Shown here piece by piece: positions 37,301 through 44,341 of a stretch of DNA of 64,000 nucleotides (the first letter of the stretch is position 1; every line of letters begins with the position of its first letter). The notes beneath the pieces were generated by a model. It worked only from the letters and a program-made list of their open reading frames with translations, made no database searches and was not told the DNA's origin. This DNA comes from Streptomyces sp. CNH099 (GTDB lineage: Bacteria > Actinomycetota > Actinomycetes > Streptomycetales > Streptomycetaceae), in NCBI GenBank assembly GCA_000514715.1, contig AZWL01000018.1:62001-126000 (forward strand), given 5' to 3'. Both the position numbers and the translations under genes were made by a program.

Positions 37301-39235
37301 CGCGTCACCGACGGCGGCGAGTCCGCCGACGTCATCGACGCCCCGGACGCCGGCTTCATCGCCAAGTCCATGCCCGGCCGGGCGTATGTGCGCCTGGGCC
37401 ACGCCTCCCTCGTCCCCTTCCAGTCCGGCCGCGTCGGCGGCCGCCGCCCGGGCGCCGCCGACCCGGCGACCGCCCAGCCCTGGGCCGGCCGCCTGGGCTG
37501 GACCGAGCTGGGCCGGGGCGCGCTCAAGCGGCCCGCGGGAGCGCAGCAGGAGGAGGACGAGATCACCGACCTGAAGGTGCTCGTCGACGCGGTCAACGAG
37601 GCCAACGAGCGGCTGGGCATCCCCGAGCAGCACAGCCCGTGGCTGCCCGCGCTGCCCGACAGCGTCCAGCTCGACACGCTGCCCGCGCCGCGGGCGGCCG
37701 GGCCGCTGCCGCCCGCCCCGTACGGCATCGAGGACCTGCCCGCGCAGCAGGCCCGGCGCACCGTCGCCGTCGACTTCGCCGACTTCGGGCACCTCATCGT
37801 CGGCGGCGCCCCGCGCAGCGGGCGCTCGCAGATGCTCCGTACGATCGCCGGCTCCCTCGCCCGTACGCACTCGATCGCCGACCTGCACCTGTACGGCATC
37901 GACTGCGGCAACGGCGCGCTCAACGCGCTGACCCGGCTGCCGCACTGCGGCGCGGTCGTCAGCCGCAACCAGACCGAGCGGGCGGTGCGCCTCATCGGCC
38001 GGCTCAAGCAGGAGCTGGGCCGCCGCCAGGACCTGCTGGCCGCCGACGGCTTCGCCGACATCGCCGAGCAGCGGGCCGCGGCGTCCGACCCGGAGCAGCG
38101 GCTGCCGTACGTGGTGGTGCTCCTCGACCGCTGGGAGGGCTGGCTGCCCACCCTCGGCGAGATCAACCACGGCGACCTGACCGACGAGATCTACGGGCTG
38201 CTGCGGGAGGGCGCGAGCGTCGGCATCCACATGATCATCACCGGCGACCGCAGCGTGCTCACCGGCCGGATCAGCACGCTGACGGAGGACAAGTTCGCCT
38301 TCCGGCTGCCGGACCGCTCCGACTTCTCCATGATCAGCCTCAACGCCCGCAACATCCCCGAGGACATCGAGCCCGGCCGGATGTTCCGCGCCGAGAGCGG
38401 CCTGGAGACCCAGATCGCCGTCCTCTCCGACGACCTCTCCGGCGCCGCGCAGGCCGCCGCCGTCGCCGCCATCGGCGAGGCGGCGACGGAGCGGGACGCG
38501 GCGGTGCCGCGCTCGCTGCGCCCGTTCCGCGTCGACGTGCTGCCCAGCCGCCTCGGCTTCGAGGAGGCGTGGGAGATGCGCGACGTACAGGCGCAGGAGG
38601 CCTCCAAGCTGTGGGCGCTCGTCGGCGTCGGCGGCGACGAGCTGATGGGCTTCGGCCCCGACCTGGCCGACGGCATCCCGGCGTTCCTCATCGGCGGCCC
38701 GGCCAAGTCCGGGCGCAGCACGGTGCTGAAGTCGATGGCGCTGACGTACCTCCAGCAGGGCGTGCGGCTCGTCATAGCCGCGCCGCGGCCCTCGCCTATG
38801 CGCGAGCTGGCGGGCCGCGAGGGCGTGCTGCAGGTCTTCACCGAGGACGACATCGACGAGGACGAGGTGCACGACCTGCTCAGGCAGGCGTCGCCGGACG
38901 AGCCGATCGCCGTTCTCGTCGACGACGCGGAGATGCTGACGAACTGCGACGCGGGCGACGAGTTCAAGGCCATCCCGCGCCGTGGCGCGGAGCGCGGCTG
39001 GGCGCTGGTGCTCGCGGGTGACGAGGAGGAGGTCGCGTCCGGCTTCTCCGGCTGGCAGGTGGAGGCCAAGAAGGCGCGCCGCGGGATCGCCCTGTCGCCG
39101 CAGGACCCCTCGGCGGGCGACCTCATCGGCATCCGGCTGAACCGCGGTTCGGTCGGCGACCAGGTGCAGCCGGGCAAGGGCCTGCTGCACCTGGGGGACG
39201 GCGAACCGTTCGCGGTGACGACGCCCCTGGCGTAA
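34319..39235 (+). CDS. eccC: Type VII secretion FtsK/SpoIIIE ATPase, EssC/EccC type
   Basis: A 1638-residue membrane ATPase that drives WXG100 export. The N terminus has an Ala/Pro/Gln-rich linker (about 45-130) and an FHA-like domain (about 150-240) as in EssC of T7SSb. A basic stretch precedes two membrane helices near 346-385 (WLMALMPAVMGVTMCLVMN; YLLMAFMSPIIMIGNYF). Three FtsK domains follow: D1 Walker A GTTGSGKSELL (about 827) with LLLVIDEFAAMV, D2 GGAPRSGRSQML (about 1160) and D3 GGPAKSGRSTVL (about 1458). D2 and D3 have Arg for the Walker Lys, so D1 is probably the main motor. GTG 34319 follows GGAGGATCAGC. Confidence 0.93.
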   Translation: MRLTLTVVDPLGGDRADVVLDAEAESSVGDVARVLAGQLASAPPPAAAPHAVQVPAQHAQHAHAQAAPAQAPAGWAAAGPPPAAPPGAPPAAVPFGAPGGPPQQPGAAAGQPGAPPPVFVDGFAVDPGLPVARSPLREGTVVSLYDPVGCPPREVTGLVELRVVGGPMAGAVHRLGLGRVDVGSGTATHIRVNDPELPERAFSLTVSADGTCKVHIHGDQEKATLDGTTFAELAKPKERTDEDDSRRARRRRRRAARRARRGRGAAAVPPPPQEPPRSKDAWPYGSQVAVGNSLFELVRYAPPDAAVATSDDGAGLDYNRPPRLLPPDRETRFKLPAPPKEGQARPLPWLMALMPAVMGVTMCLVMNRWYYLLMAFMSPIIMIGNYFMDKKHGRKSHVRAVAEYKEHKARIEKDARDALVAERNERRLGGPDPALLLSTATGPRTRLWERRRTDADHLQLRFGTAELDSEVLLEDPEQDEHRRQVLWKIQDAPVNVPLRQVGVLGIAGAGDTPRALGRWAVAQAAVLHSPLDVQFYVLTEPGGQAGWDWMRWLPHARPPGEYDTNALVGTDTETVAARIAELTQLLDARQKAAKDQRTNGPASFKDPDVVVVFDGSRRLRSLPGVVRLLREGPAVSMFAICLDSEDRFLPGECQAIVVAEPRPEEPDPRAAAAQGGIPMQQVPGAGGPVGADGFPPFRVGAWGAGPSQDAAQRAAAADGTGPIRLRVEQAGSERRRGVRPDFVSPAWCALVARGLSPVRDISGEAEDAAIPSSSRLLDVVELEPPTGDAIAARWQLGGQSTTAVIGESYDGPFAIDIRKDGPHGLIAGTTGSGKSELLQTIVAALAVANTPENMTFVLIDYKGGSAFKDCVKLPHTVGMVTDLDNHLVTRALESLRAELHRREHILADAEAKDIEDFQDLLRREPGRYAPLPRLLLVIDEFAAMVRELPDFVTGLVDIAARGRSLGIHLMLATQRPSGVVSPEIRANTNLRIALRVTDGGESADVIDAPDAGFIAKSMPGRAYVRLGHASLVPFQSGRVGGRRPGAADPATAQPWAGRLGWTELGRGALKRPAGAQQEEDEITDLKVLVDAVNEANERLGIPEQHSPWLPALPDSVQLDTLPAPRAAGPLPPAPYGIEDLPAQQARRTVAVDFADFGHLIVGGAPRSGRSQMLRTIAGSLARTHSIADLHLYGIDCGNGALNALTRLPHCGAVVSRNQTERAVRLIGRLKQELGRRQDLLAADGFADIAEQRAAASDPEQRLPYVVVLLDRWEGWLPTLGEINHGDLTDEIYGLLREGASVGIHMIITGDRSVLTGRISTLTEDKFAFRLPDRSDFSMISLNARNIPEDIEPGRMFRAESGLETQIAVLSDDLSGAAQAAAVAAIGEAATERDAAVPRSLRPFRVDVLPSRLGFEEAWEMRDVQAQEASKLWALVGVGGDELMGFGPDLADGIPAFLIGGPAKSGRSTVLKSMALTYLQQGVRLVIAAPRPSPMRELAGREGVLQVFTEDDIDEDEVHDLLRQASPDEPIAVLVDDAEMLTNCDAGDEFKAIPRRGAERGWALVLAGDEEEVASGFSGWQVEAKKARRGIALSPQDPSAGDLIGIRLNRGSVGDQVQPGKGLLHLGDGEPFAVTTPLA

Positions 39236-39306
39236 GAGGCAGGGTGCCGGCCGGAAGGCACCTGCAACCGCGGGAGCGGCGGACGGCGTCTACGGTTGCG
39301 AGATAC

Positions 39307-39328
39307 GAACGAGGTAAGAACGAGGTAA
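39307..39328 (+). repeat. Two tandem copies of GAACGAGGTAA
   Basis: Two exact 11-mers lie about 60 bases ahead of the WXG100 gene, in the region where its promoter should be. One turn of helix apart, they could be binding sites of a regulator. Confidence 0.6.
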
Positions 39329-39385
39329 GACTGACGTCTCGGGGACGGCCCTCGCGACGACGAGACGAACGGGAGGGTAGCTGCC

Positions 39386-39688
39386 ATGGGCAAGGCCGAT
39401 GTCGACGTTACATACCAGGACATGCGGGATGCCGCCAAGCGGCTCAAGGACGAGCGGCAGGACATCGACCGCAAGCTGGATGACCTGCGCAAGTACATCC
39501 AGAGCCTGGTGAGCGACGGCTACGTGACCGGTCGGTCCTCGAAGCAGTTCGACCAGTCCTTCGACGAGTTCACCACCGGTGCGAAGAAGACCATCGAGGG
39601 CCTTGAGGGCATGGGCGACTTCCTGAAGGCCGCCGCCGACGCCTTCGAGAACCTGGACTCCGAGCTGGAGAAGGGCCTCAAGGGCTGA
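39386..39688 (+). CDS. WXG100-family type VII secretion substrate (variant turn)
   Basis: A 100-residue helical hairpin (ADVDVTYQDMRDAAKRLK; KKTIEGLEGMGDFLKAAADA). In place of the WXG turn it has DGYVTGRSSKQF, a known actinobacterial variation with an aromatic residue and Gly kept. Length is exactly that of the WXG100 family. It follows the secretion ATPase by about 150 bases and has GGGAGG upstream of its ATG, so it is the leading candidate substrate of that ATPase, probably as a dimer with a partner. A C-terminal YxxxD/E export signal is not obvious. Confidence 0.9.
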   Translation: MGKADVDVTYQDMRDAAKRLKDERQDIDRKLDDLRKYIQSLVSDGYVTGRSSKQFDQSFDEFTTGAKKTIEGLEGMGDFLKAAADAFENLDSELEKGLKG

Positions 39689-39789
39689 CCTTCGCGATGC
39701 GGTTCGGTCCGTTTCGCTCGACCGGGGCGCCGTGGCATCGTTGTGCGGTGCGGCGGCGCCCCGCTTCGTAGGGACTGGGGGAGAGGCTC

Positions 39790-40122
39790 ATGGGCAACGA
39801 CGGCGACAGGCTGGCGATTCCGCTCAGCGATCTGGACGGCTTCGGCGGCCGGCTGCGCAGCATCAAGACCCGGATGAACCGCACGAAGGCCACCTTCGAG
39901 TCGTACCGCGACGACATCGGGGACAGCGGCGTGGTCGACAAGCTGGAGGACTTCGAGTCGGGCTGGAAGGACGGCCGCGGCGACATCGACGACCAGCTGA
40001 CGAGCCTGGCCGAGATGTCCGACACCGTGGTGCGCGAGGCGCACAAGGTGGACCTGGACCTGGAGAAGGAGCTCAAGAAGGGCACGAAGAAGGAGGAGAG
40101 CCAGGTGGGCGGCGGCCAGTAG
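39790..40122 (+). CDS. WXG-like helical protein (ESX partner candidate)
   Basis: A 110-residue protein with two amphipathic helices (LSDLDGFGGRLRSIKTRM; IDDQLTSLAEMSDTVV) joined by a SGWKDGRGD turn (W-x-x-G). The tail is Lys/Glu-rich (LEKELKKGTKKEES). GGGGAGAGG precedes ATG 39790. It lies 100 bases after the WXG100 gene on the same strand and is probably co-expressed with it. It may form a heterodimer with that protein. Confidence 0.8.
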   Translation: MGNDGDRLAIPLSDLDGFGGRLRSIKTRMNRTKATFESYRDDIGDSGVVDKLEDFESGWKDGRGDIDDQLTSLAEMSDTVVREAHKVDLDLEKELKKGTKKEESQVGGGQ

Positions 40123-40172
40123 CAGCCGCGCGGCCCCGCGCTCCTCCGCCCGGCCCTCGGGCTCCCGGGCTG

Positions 40173-40874
40173 CTACGTCCCCGCGCCGGCCTGGGGCACG
40201 TCGAAGCCGAAGGTGCGCCCGATGTGCGCGAGCCGCATGCAGTAGGAGTCCAGCAGGAACACGGACGGCGTGGTGATCGTGACGTACGCGCAGTAGCCGC
40301 GCGGCGCCGGCACGATCAGCTGCAGCGACGCGAACGGGACCATCGGCGCCGGCGTCTCCGCGTCGCCGCCGGGCAGGGTGAGCGACCGCAGCGACGTCGA
40401 CATCACCCCGGGCCCGCCGGGCAGCTTCACGGCCAGCAGCATGTCCTGGTGGCCCTGCAGGCCCTTGCCCAACTCGTAGTCCAGCTCCAGGGGTTCCTTC
40501 TCCCCGGCGAAGAACTTCTGCTCCTTGGCGCGGTAGATCCCCTCCGCGGCCATGAGCTGGTCGTCGTGGCCGCTGGCCTGGGCGGACACGGCGAGCAGCC
40601 CCATGGAGAGCCGCTCCTCGCCCGCGACGTCCTCGGTGCCGACGCACATGGCGGTGAGGACGGTCGTCTCGCCGCCCTCGGACAGCATCGGCAGGAACCT
40701 GCGCAACTGCAGCCCGGCGGCGGCCACCTCGTCCGCTTCCGCGTCCGGCATCAGCCGGCCCAGGGCCTCGTCCCAGCCCTCCAGGGTGTCGGCCTCGGGC
40801 AGGCGGACGAACTCGTCCGGCACCCGGTAGCTGAAGGCGTACGGGATCTTGGGGGCGTCGCTCGTCGCCGTCAT
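40173..40874 (-). CDS. Type VII locus accessory protein B
   Basis: A 233-residue soluble protein (PKIPYAFSYRVPDEFVRLPE at the start, VFLLDSYCMRLAHIGRTFGF at the end). Start ATG 40874 overlaps the stop of the secreted WXG protein gene (ATGA), so the two are co-translated. The arrangement of strands and the closing aromatic helix resemble the gene at 33472-34116, suggesting a shared family of secretion chaperones, one dedicated to the substrate encoded just upstream. No enzyme motif seen. Confidence 0.75.
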   Translation of the reverse strand: MTATSDAPKIPYAFSYRVPDEFVRLPEADTLEGWDEALGRLMPDAEADEVAAAGLQLRRFLPMLSEGGETTVLTAMCVGTEDVAGEERLSMGLLAVSAQASGHDDQLMAAEGIYRAKEQKFFAGEKEPLELDYELGKGLQGHQDMLLAVKLPGGPGVMSTSLRSLTLPGGDAETPAPMVPFASLQLIVPAPRGYCAYVTITTPSVFLLDSYCMRLAHIGRTFGFDVPQAGAGT

Positions 40875-42295
40875 GCCGCCGTTCCCATCTGCGAGGTGCT
40901 GAGCCCGCGGGTGAAGCTGTCGCCCGCGGACGCCAGCATCGTCGGCGGGTCGATCGGTGTCGGGCCGAGTGCGTCCACGGGCGGGGCGACCGGTGTCGGG
41001 CCGAGTGCGTCCACGGGCGGGGCAACCGGCGGCGGGCCGGGCGCGACGACGTCGGGCGCGGTCTGGAAGTGCGCGGGCAGATTCGAGATCGGCCCGATCA
41101 CCGGGAGGTCGTCCACGGTCCACTTGCCGTCGGTCCACCGGCTGTCGTTCATGTTGGAGCCGGTGGCGAACGCCGCACCGGCGACGGTGGCCGTCCAGTC
41201 GATGAGGTTGCCGGTGGCCACGTTCATCCACCCCTGGCCCGACTGGGCGAAGCCGCGCAGCGAGTTGGCCATGCCGCTGGGGAGGCGGGCGAGGTTGCCC
41301 CAGTTGCCGGGGCCGACCCTGCTGAGCGTGGCGGCGAACCCCTGGGTGGCGCGCAGGTTCCGCCCGGCCTGGACCAGCGCGCGGCCGGACTGCGCGAGCC
41401 GCGATCCGGCGAGCCCGATGCCGCCGGCGAACACCCCGGCGGCGTCCCAGGCGAGCGTCTGCCAGGTCATGCCCTCGGCGCCGCCGGCCAGTGCGATGGC
41501 GTGTGCCGCGAAGGCGCCCGCGCCGACCCACAGACCGATCAGGGCCAGCCCCGCAATGCCGCCGAACGGCAGGGCGAGCAGGCAGATGATGCCGATGACC
41601 ATGGCGATGTCGGCCAGGATGTCGCCGATGAGCTTCCAGAAGTTCGGGTCGGTGATCGTGTCCCACGCGGCTTCGAGGAGGTTCTCGAGGTCGTTCAGCC
41701 GCCGCTCGAACCAGTTGGGCTTCGGCGGCGCGTCGTCAGCCGCGTTCTTGATCTGCCGCGCGGCCGTCTCGGCGTCGCCGTTGAACTCGGTCTGCAGCGT
41801 GCGCGCGCGGCTCCGGATCCGCTCCAGCTCGTCGGTGGCCGCGTCGTACGACGCGGTCTTGCCCTTCTTCTGTGTCTTGTGGTCTTCCTTCTCCTTGTCC
41901 GTCATCCCCTCGGTGTCGCTCGGCAGCCCGTCCAGGGCGCTCTTCGCCGCGCTGACCCGGCTCGCCGCGGCCTCGGCCTCCAGCTCCAGCTTGCGGGCGC
42001 GGCTCTGGTAACCGGCGAGGCTCGTCTCCCACGTCGACAGCGCGCTGTGGGCGGCGTTGAGGGAGGAGAGGGCCTTCTCCAGGTACGGGGGGATCTCGGA
42101 AACGGACTCGGTGAAGGCGTCGGCCGCCTTGCCGACCCAGATGCCGTCCGTCTCCCCGATCCGGCTCAACTGGGACTGCGCCGTCCCGCTCTGCCCGCTG
42201 ACCAGGCCGATGGCGGAGACGAGGCGGCGTACGGTGTCGAGGTCGCCGGGGGCGGGGTCGAAGCCGAGGTTCGGGAAGTCCTCCGCGCGGGTCAC
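40871..42295 (-). CDS. WXG-containing membrane-active secreted protein (large T7SS substrate)
   Basis: A 474-residue protein. The N-terminal 200 residues are helical and coiled-coil with a GIWVGKAADAF (WVG) turn; a basic linker (PKPNWFERRLNDLENLLE) leads to two hydrophobic helices (IGDILADIAMVIGIICLLAL; IAGLALIGLWVGAGAFAAH) and a Gly/Ala/Ser-rich part. The C terminus is a Pro-rich repeat (two 12-residue units of PTPVAPPVDALG type). The architecture matches the toxin at 8140-9621 up to the linker but there is no toxin tip. GTG 42295 overlaps the upstream WXG-like gene stop. Confidence 0.8.
   Translation of the reverse strand: MTRAEDFPNLGFDPAPGDLDTVRRLVSAIGLVSGQSGTAQSQLSRIGETDGIWVGKAADAFTESVSEIPPYLEKALSSLNAAHSALSTWETSLAGYQSRARKLELEAEAAASRVSAAKSALDGLPSDTEGMTDKEKEDHKTQKKGKTASYDAATDELERIRSRARTLQTEFNGDAETAARQIKNAADDAPPKPNWFERRLNDLENLLEAAWDTITDPNFWKLIGDILADIAMVIGIICLLALPFGGIAGLALIGLWVGAGAFAAHAIALAGGAEGMTWQTLAWDAAGVFAGGIGLAGSRLAQSGRALVQAGRNLRATQGFAATLSRVGPGNWGNLARLPSGMANSLRGFAQSGQGWMNVATGNLIDWTATVAGAAFATGSNMNDSRWTDGKWTVDDLPVIGPISNLPAHFQTAPDVVAPGPPPVAPPVDALGPTPVAPPVDALGPTPIDPPTMLASAGDSFTRGLSTSQMGTAA
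40955..41026 (-). repeat. Two 36-bp direct repeats encoding a Pro-rich tail
   Basis: Units 40955-40990 and 40991-41026 differ at one base. They encode two copies of a 12-residue Pro-Val-Asp-Ala-Leu-Gly motif; a diverged third start follows. Confidence 0.95.
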
Positions 42296-42591
42296 TTCTT
42301 CTCCCCCGCCTTCTGCAGGTCGTCGTGGAGCTTCTTGTCCAGCTTCTCCAGCTCGTCGGCCGCGGTGACGACGAACTTCGAGACGCCCTTGGTCAGCTTG
42401 GAGAGCTGGCCGAAGCCGTAGTCCCACGAGTCCGCGAAGTCGTCGCACGCCGACCGCAGCTCGTCGTGGCCGACGAGGCTCGCGTCGGCACCGGCGATCT
42501 TCTTCGACGACTCCTTCATGCGGTCACCGCTGGATTCGAGGGTTCTGGCCATCGCCATGACGTCGTCGTGGAAGAACCTCAGAAAAGACAT
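42292..42591 (-). CDS. WXG-like helical protein
   Basis: A 99-residue helical hairpin (MSFLRFFHDDVMAMARTLES; VVTAADELEKLDKKLHDDL) with a DDFADSWDYGFGQL turn (W-x-x-G). GGGGGA precedes ATG 42591. It is the first gene of the minus-strand three-gene unit that continues with the large WXG protein (GTGA overlap) and accessory protein B. Likely co-exported with, or partner of, the large protein. Confidence 0.85.
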   Translation of the reverse strand: MSFLRFFHDDVMAMARTLESSGDRMKESSKKIAGADASLVGHDELRSACDDFADSWDYGFGQLSKLTKGVSKFVVTAADELEKLDKKLHDDLQKAGEKK

Positions 42592-42690
42592 GCATCCCCC
42601 CGGGTGCTGTAGCTCCTGCCCTACGGCACGCGCCGCCGCTGCATGATAGGAAGCGAATACGGTGTGCACGGTTCCACACGGAGGACGGCG

Positions 42691-43311
42691 ATGTCACTAC
42701 GGCCCCAGCTCCGATCCCAGCTTCGGGCGCTGCTGCAGGCGGGAGAGCAGGGCGCCGCAACGTACACGACGATCAACCCCTGGAACGCACGCCGGACGTT
42801 CGCCCTCTTCGCCTACCTCGCCGAACAGTACGGATACCGCTACGCCGGCCTCTCCCCGGACCACAGCCCGAGCCGCGGCCACCCCGTCTTCGCCTTCCGC
42901 CGCCTCCCGGACGCCGCGGAACGCGCGACCCGCACGCGCGCCCGCTACCCGGACGGCCCCCTGGGCGGCCCCCTCCCGGGCCTGACCCCCGGCCGCAAAC
43001 CGGCACCGCTGCCGGAGGCCCGGCAGGAGGTGGAACTGCTCCACGCCCGCATCAAGGTCGACCTCTACGGCACGTCCAGCAACCACCGCCTCCGCATGCT
43101 GGCGGTCGCCGTCCCCCTGGGCGTCCTGATCGCCCTCGCGGTCAACGGCTCCCTGGAGCCGGTGCCGCTGGCGGTGGCGGGCGGGATCGCGGCGGTGTGG
43201 TGGCTGTACCTCTGGCTGGCGGCGGCGATCATGCGGCGGGGCAGGCGCAGATACGGCCGGATGCTGGAGCAGGCGGGGGTGGAGTGGCCACCGGGGGGCA
43301 CTCCAGGCTGA
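42691..43311 (+). CDS. Membrane protein of unknown function
   Basis: A 206-residue protein with a soluble N-terminal half (INPWNARRTFALFAYLAEQY; SPDHSPSRGHPVFAFRRLPD) and two C-terminal membrane helices (MLAVAVPLGVLIALAV; VAGGIAAVWWLYLWLAAAIM) followed by a basic tail. GGAGG precedes ATG 42691. It is divergent from the type VII substrate unit by 99 bases, so it may share its regulation. I do not recognise the family. Confidence 0.75.
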   Translation: MSLRPQLRSQLRALLQAGEQGAATYTTINPWNARRTFALFAYLAEQYGYRYAGLSPDHSPSRGHPVFAFRRLPDAAERATRTRARYPDGPLGGPLPGLTPGRKPAPLPEARQEVELLHARIKVDLYGTSSNHRLRMLAVAVPLGVLIALAVNGSLEPVPLAVAGGIAAVWWLYLWLAAAIMRRGRRRYGRMLEQAGVEWPPGGTPG

Positions 43312-43334
43312 CCGCCTTCCACCCTCCGCCGCGC

Positions 43335-43863
43335 TCAGCCGCGTACCGGAGGAGCCTGGGCCGGCCCGACGACGAGACCGTCGGGGACGGCGGCGGACTC
43401 GGTGACCGCGTGCGGGCCGGCGAGCGGCAGCCAGCGTTCGCGGCCCGCGCTGTCGACCAGCACGATGTCGTCCCTCTGCACCCGGATCGCGGCGGTGGTG
43501 AGGAAACGCCGCGTCGCTCCAGCCACCGGCTCCACGGGCGGAGTGCGGCGTGATTCAGGGTCCAGACGAACGCGGCGGCGGCCATCAGCACGGCGAGCCA
43601 GGACGGCGAGGCGTCGGTGAGGATCACCGCGACCATCGCGAGTGCCCACAGCGGGAGCGCGACCCTGCGCCGCGTGGTCCGCTCCAGCAGAGGGTCTTCC
43701 GGGTCGGTGACGGTACGGAGCGGAAGGCCGCAGGACTTCAGCGACGCGCCGAGCCCGGTGCGGGCGAGCAGAGCGGCACTGCACCCGGCCCCAGGACCCG
43801 GCGACCGGCGGTCCGCCGTGCCCCCACGGCGTACGGACGCAGCACCGGGGCGGTAGTGACCAT
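43335..43863 (-). pseudogene. Frameshifted small membrane-protein gene
   Basis: Three minus-strand frames each hold a coding-like part of one protein. ATG 43863 with a GAGGA site starts MVTTAPVLRPYAVGARRTAG; a second frame continues LARTGLGASLKSCGLPLRT and two membrane helices (ALPLWALAMVAVILTDA; WLAVLMAAAAFVWTL); a third frame resumes RFLTTAAIRVQRDDIVLVD and ends at 43335. Each switch fits loss of one base (about 43760-43800 and 43505-43525). Either a degraded gene or two sequence errors. Confidence 0.6.
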
Positions 43864-44341
43864 GTGCGTGTTCCTCACGAGCACGGGCCCGGGGGATCGG
43901 AGCATTCACGTATGCGTGCGAGATCGGCCTTGATACCGCTCATGGACTGCCTCCTCCAAGAGAGGCCGTGCTCCGACTCCCGTGGAATTCCACCTCCTTG
44001 ACGAGTTGGCGAGTGCACATATCCGGATTCGCCAATACCCGGTCCACAGGTCTGTCACAGAGCACTCCGCGGGCGCCCCCGGCGGACCCGCTCGCGGGGC
44101 TGCGGCGACGGCTCGGACGGGGGTGTACGACCCCGGCACGCTGGTCGTTTGCCGTTCTGCGGGGTTGCCGTCTCAGCTGGCGGAACTGTCGACGGGCTGT
44201 GACGCTCTCGTTGCCCGGCGCGGCTTGAGGGGGGTTTAGGGTACTGCTACGGTTCGATGGCTTGACAACCTGTTGCGGCAGTTCTCGGCCGATCAGGTGG
44301 GGGAATTTCGGCCAGGAAACGGCGAGTTACGGGGTGATTCC
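43864..44341. other. Region upstream of the Tad operon
   Basis: About 480 bases. The minus strand carries a 22-codon ORF with a strong ribosome site (43875-43943) and, further up, a near-perfect anti-16S match AAGGAGGTGG (43999-43990) without a start codon at a good distance. On the plus strand TTGACG-16-TATCCG (43998-44025) is a possible promoter towards the Tad genes. A longer minus frame (43906-44139) is not coding-like. Confidence 0.35.
43875..43943 (-). CDS. 22-residue ORF ahead of the membrane-protein pseudogene
   Basis: ATG 43943 is preceded at six bases by GGAGGAGG. The peptide starts MSGIKADLARIRECSD and stops at 43877-43875, 11 bases before ATG 43863, whose own ribosome site overlaps this stop. 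It may be a leader peptide, or the 5' remnant of the decayed gene. Confidence 0.35.
   Translation of the reverse strand: MSGIKADLARIRECSDPPGPCS

Noticed and set aside
33638..39190. 1850-codon minus-strand open frame opposite the secretion ATPase
   Set aside because: Pure mirror of the GC3 pattern of the ATPase gene; no domain, no ribosome site.
43906..44139. 77-codon minus-strand ORF ahead of the Tad operon
   Set aside because: Composition is not gene-like and there is no ribosome site.
7906..44139. Search for tRNA or rRNA genes
   Set aside because: I saw no cloverleaf with conserved TTCGA arm or rRNA motifs while reading; short TTCGA matches at 14600 and 32437 belong to operator palindromes.
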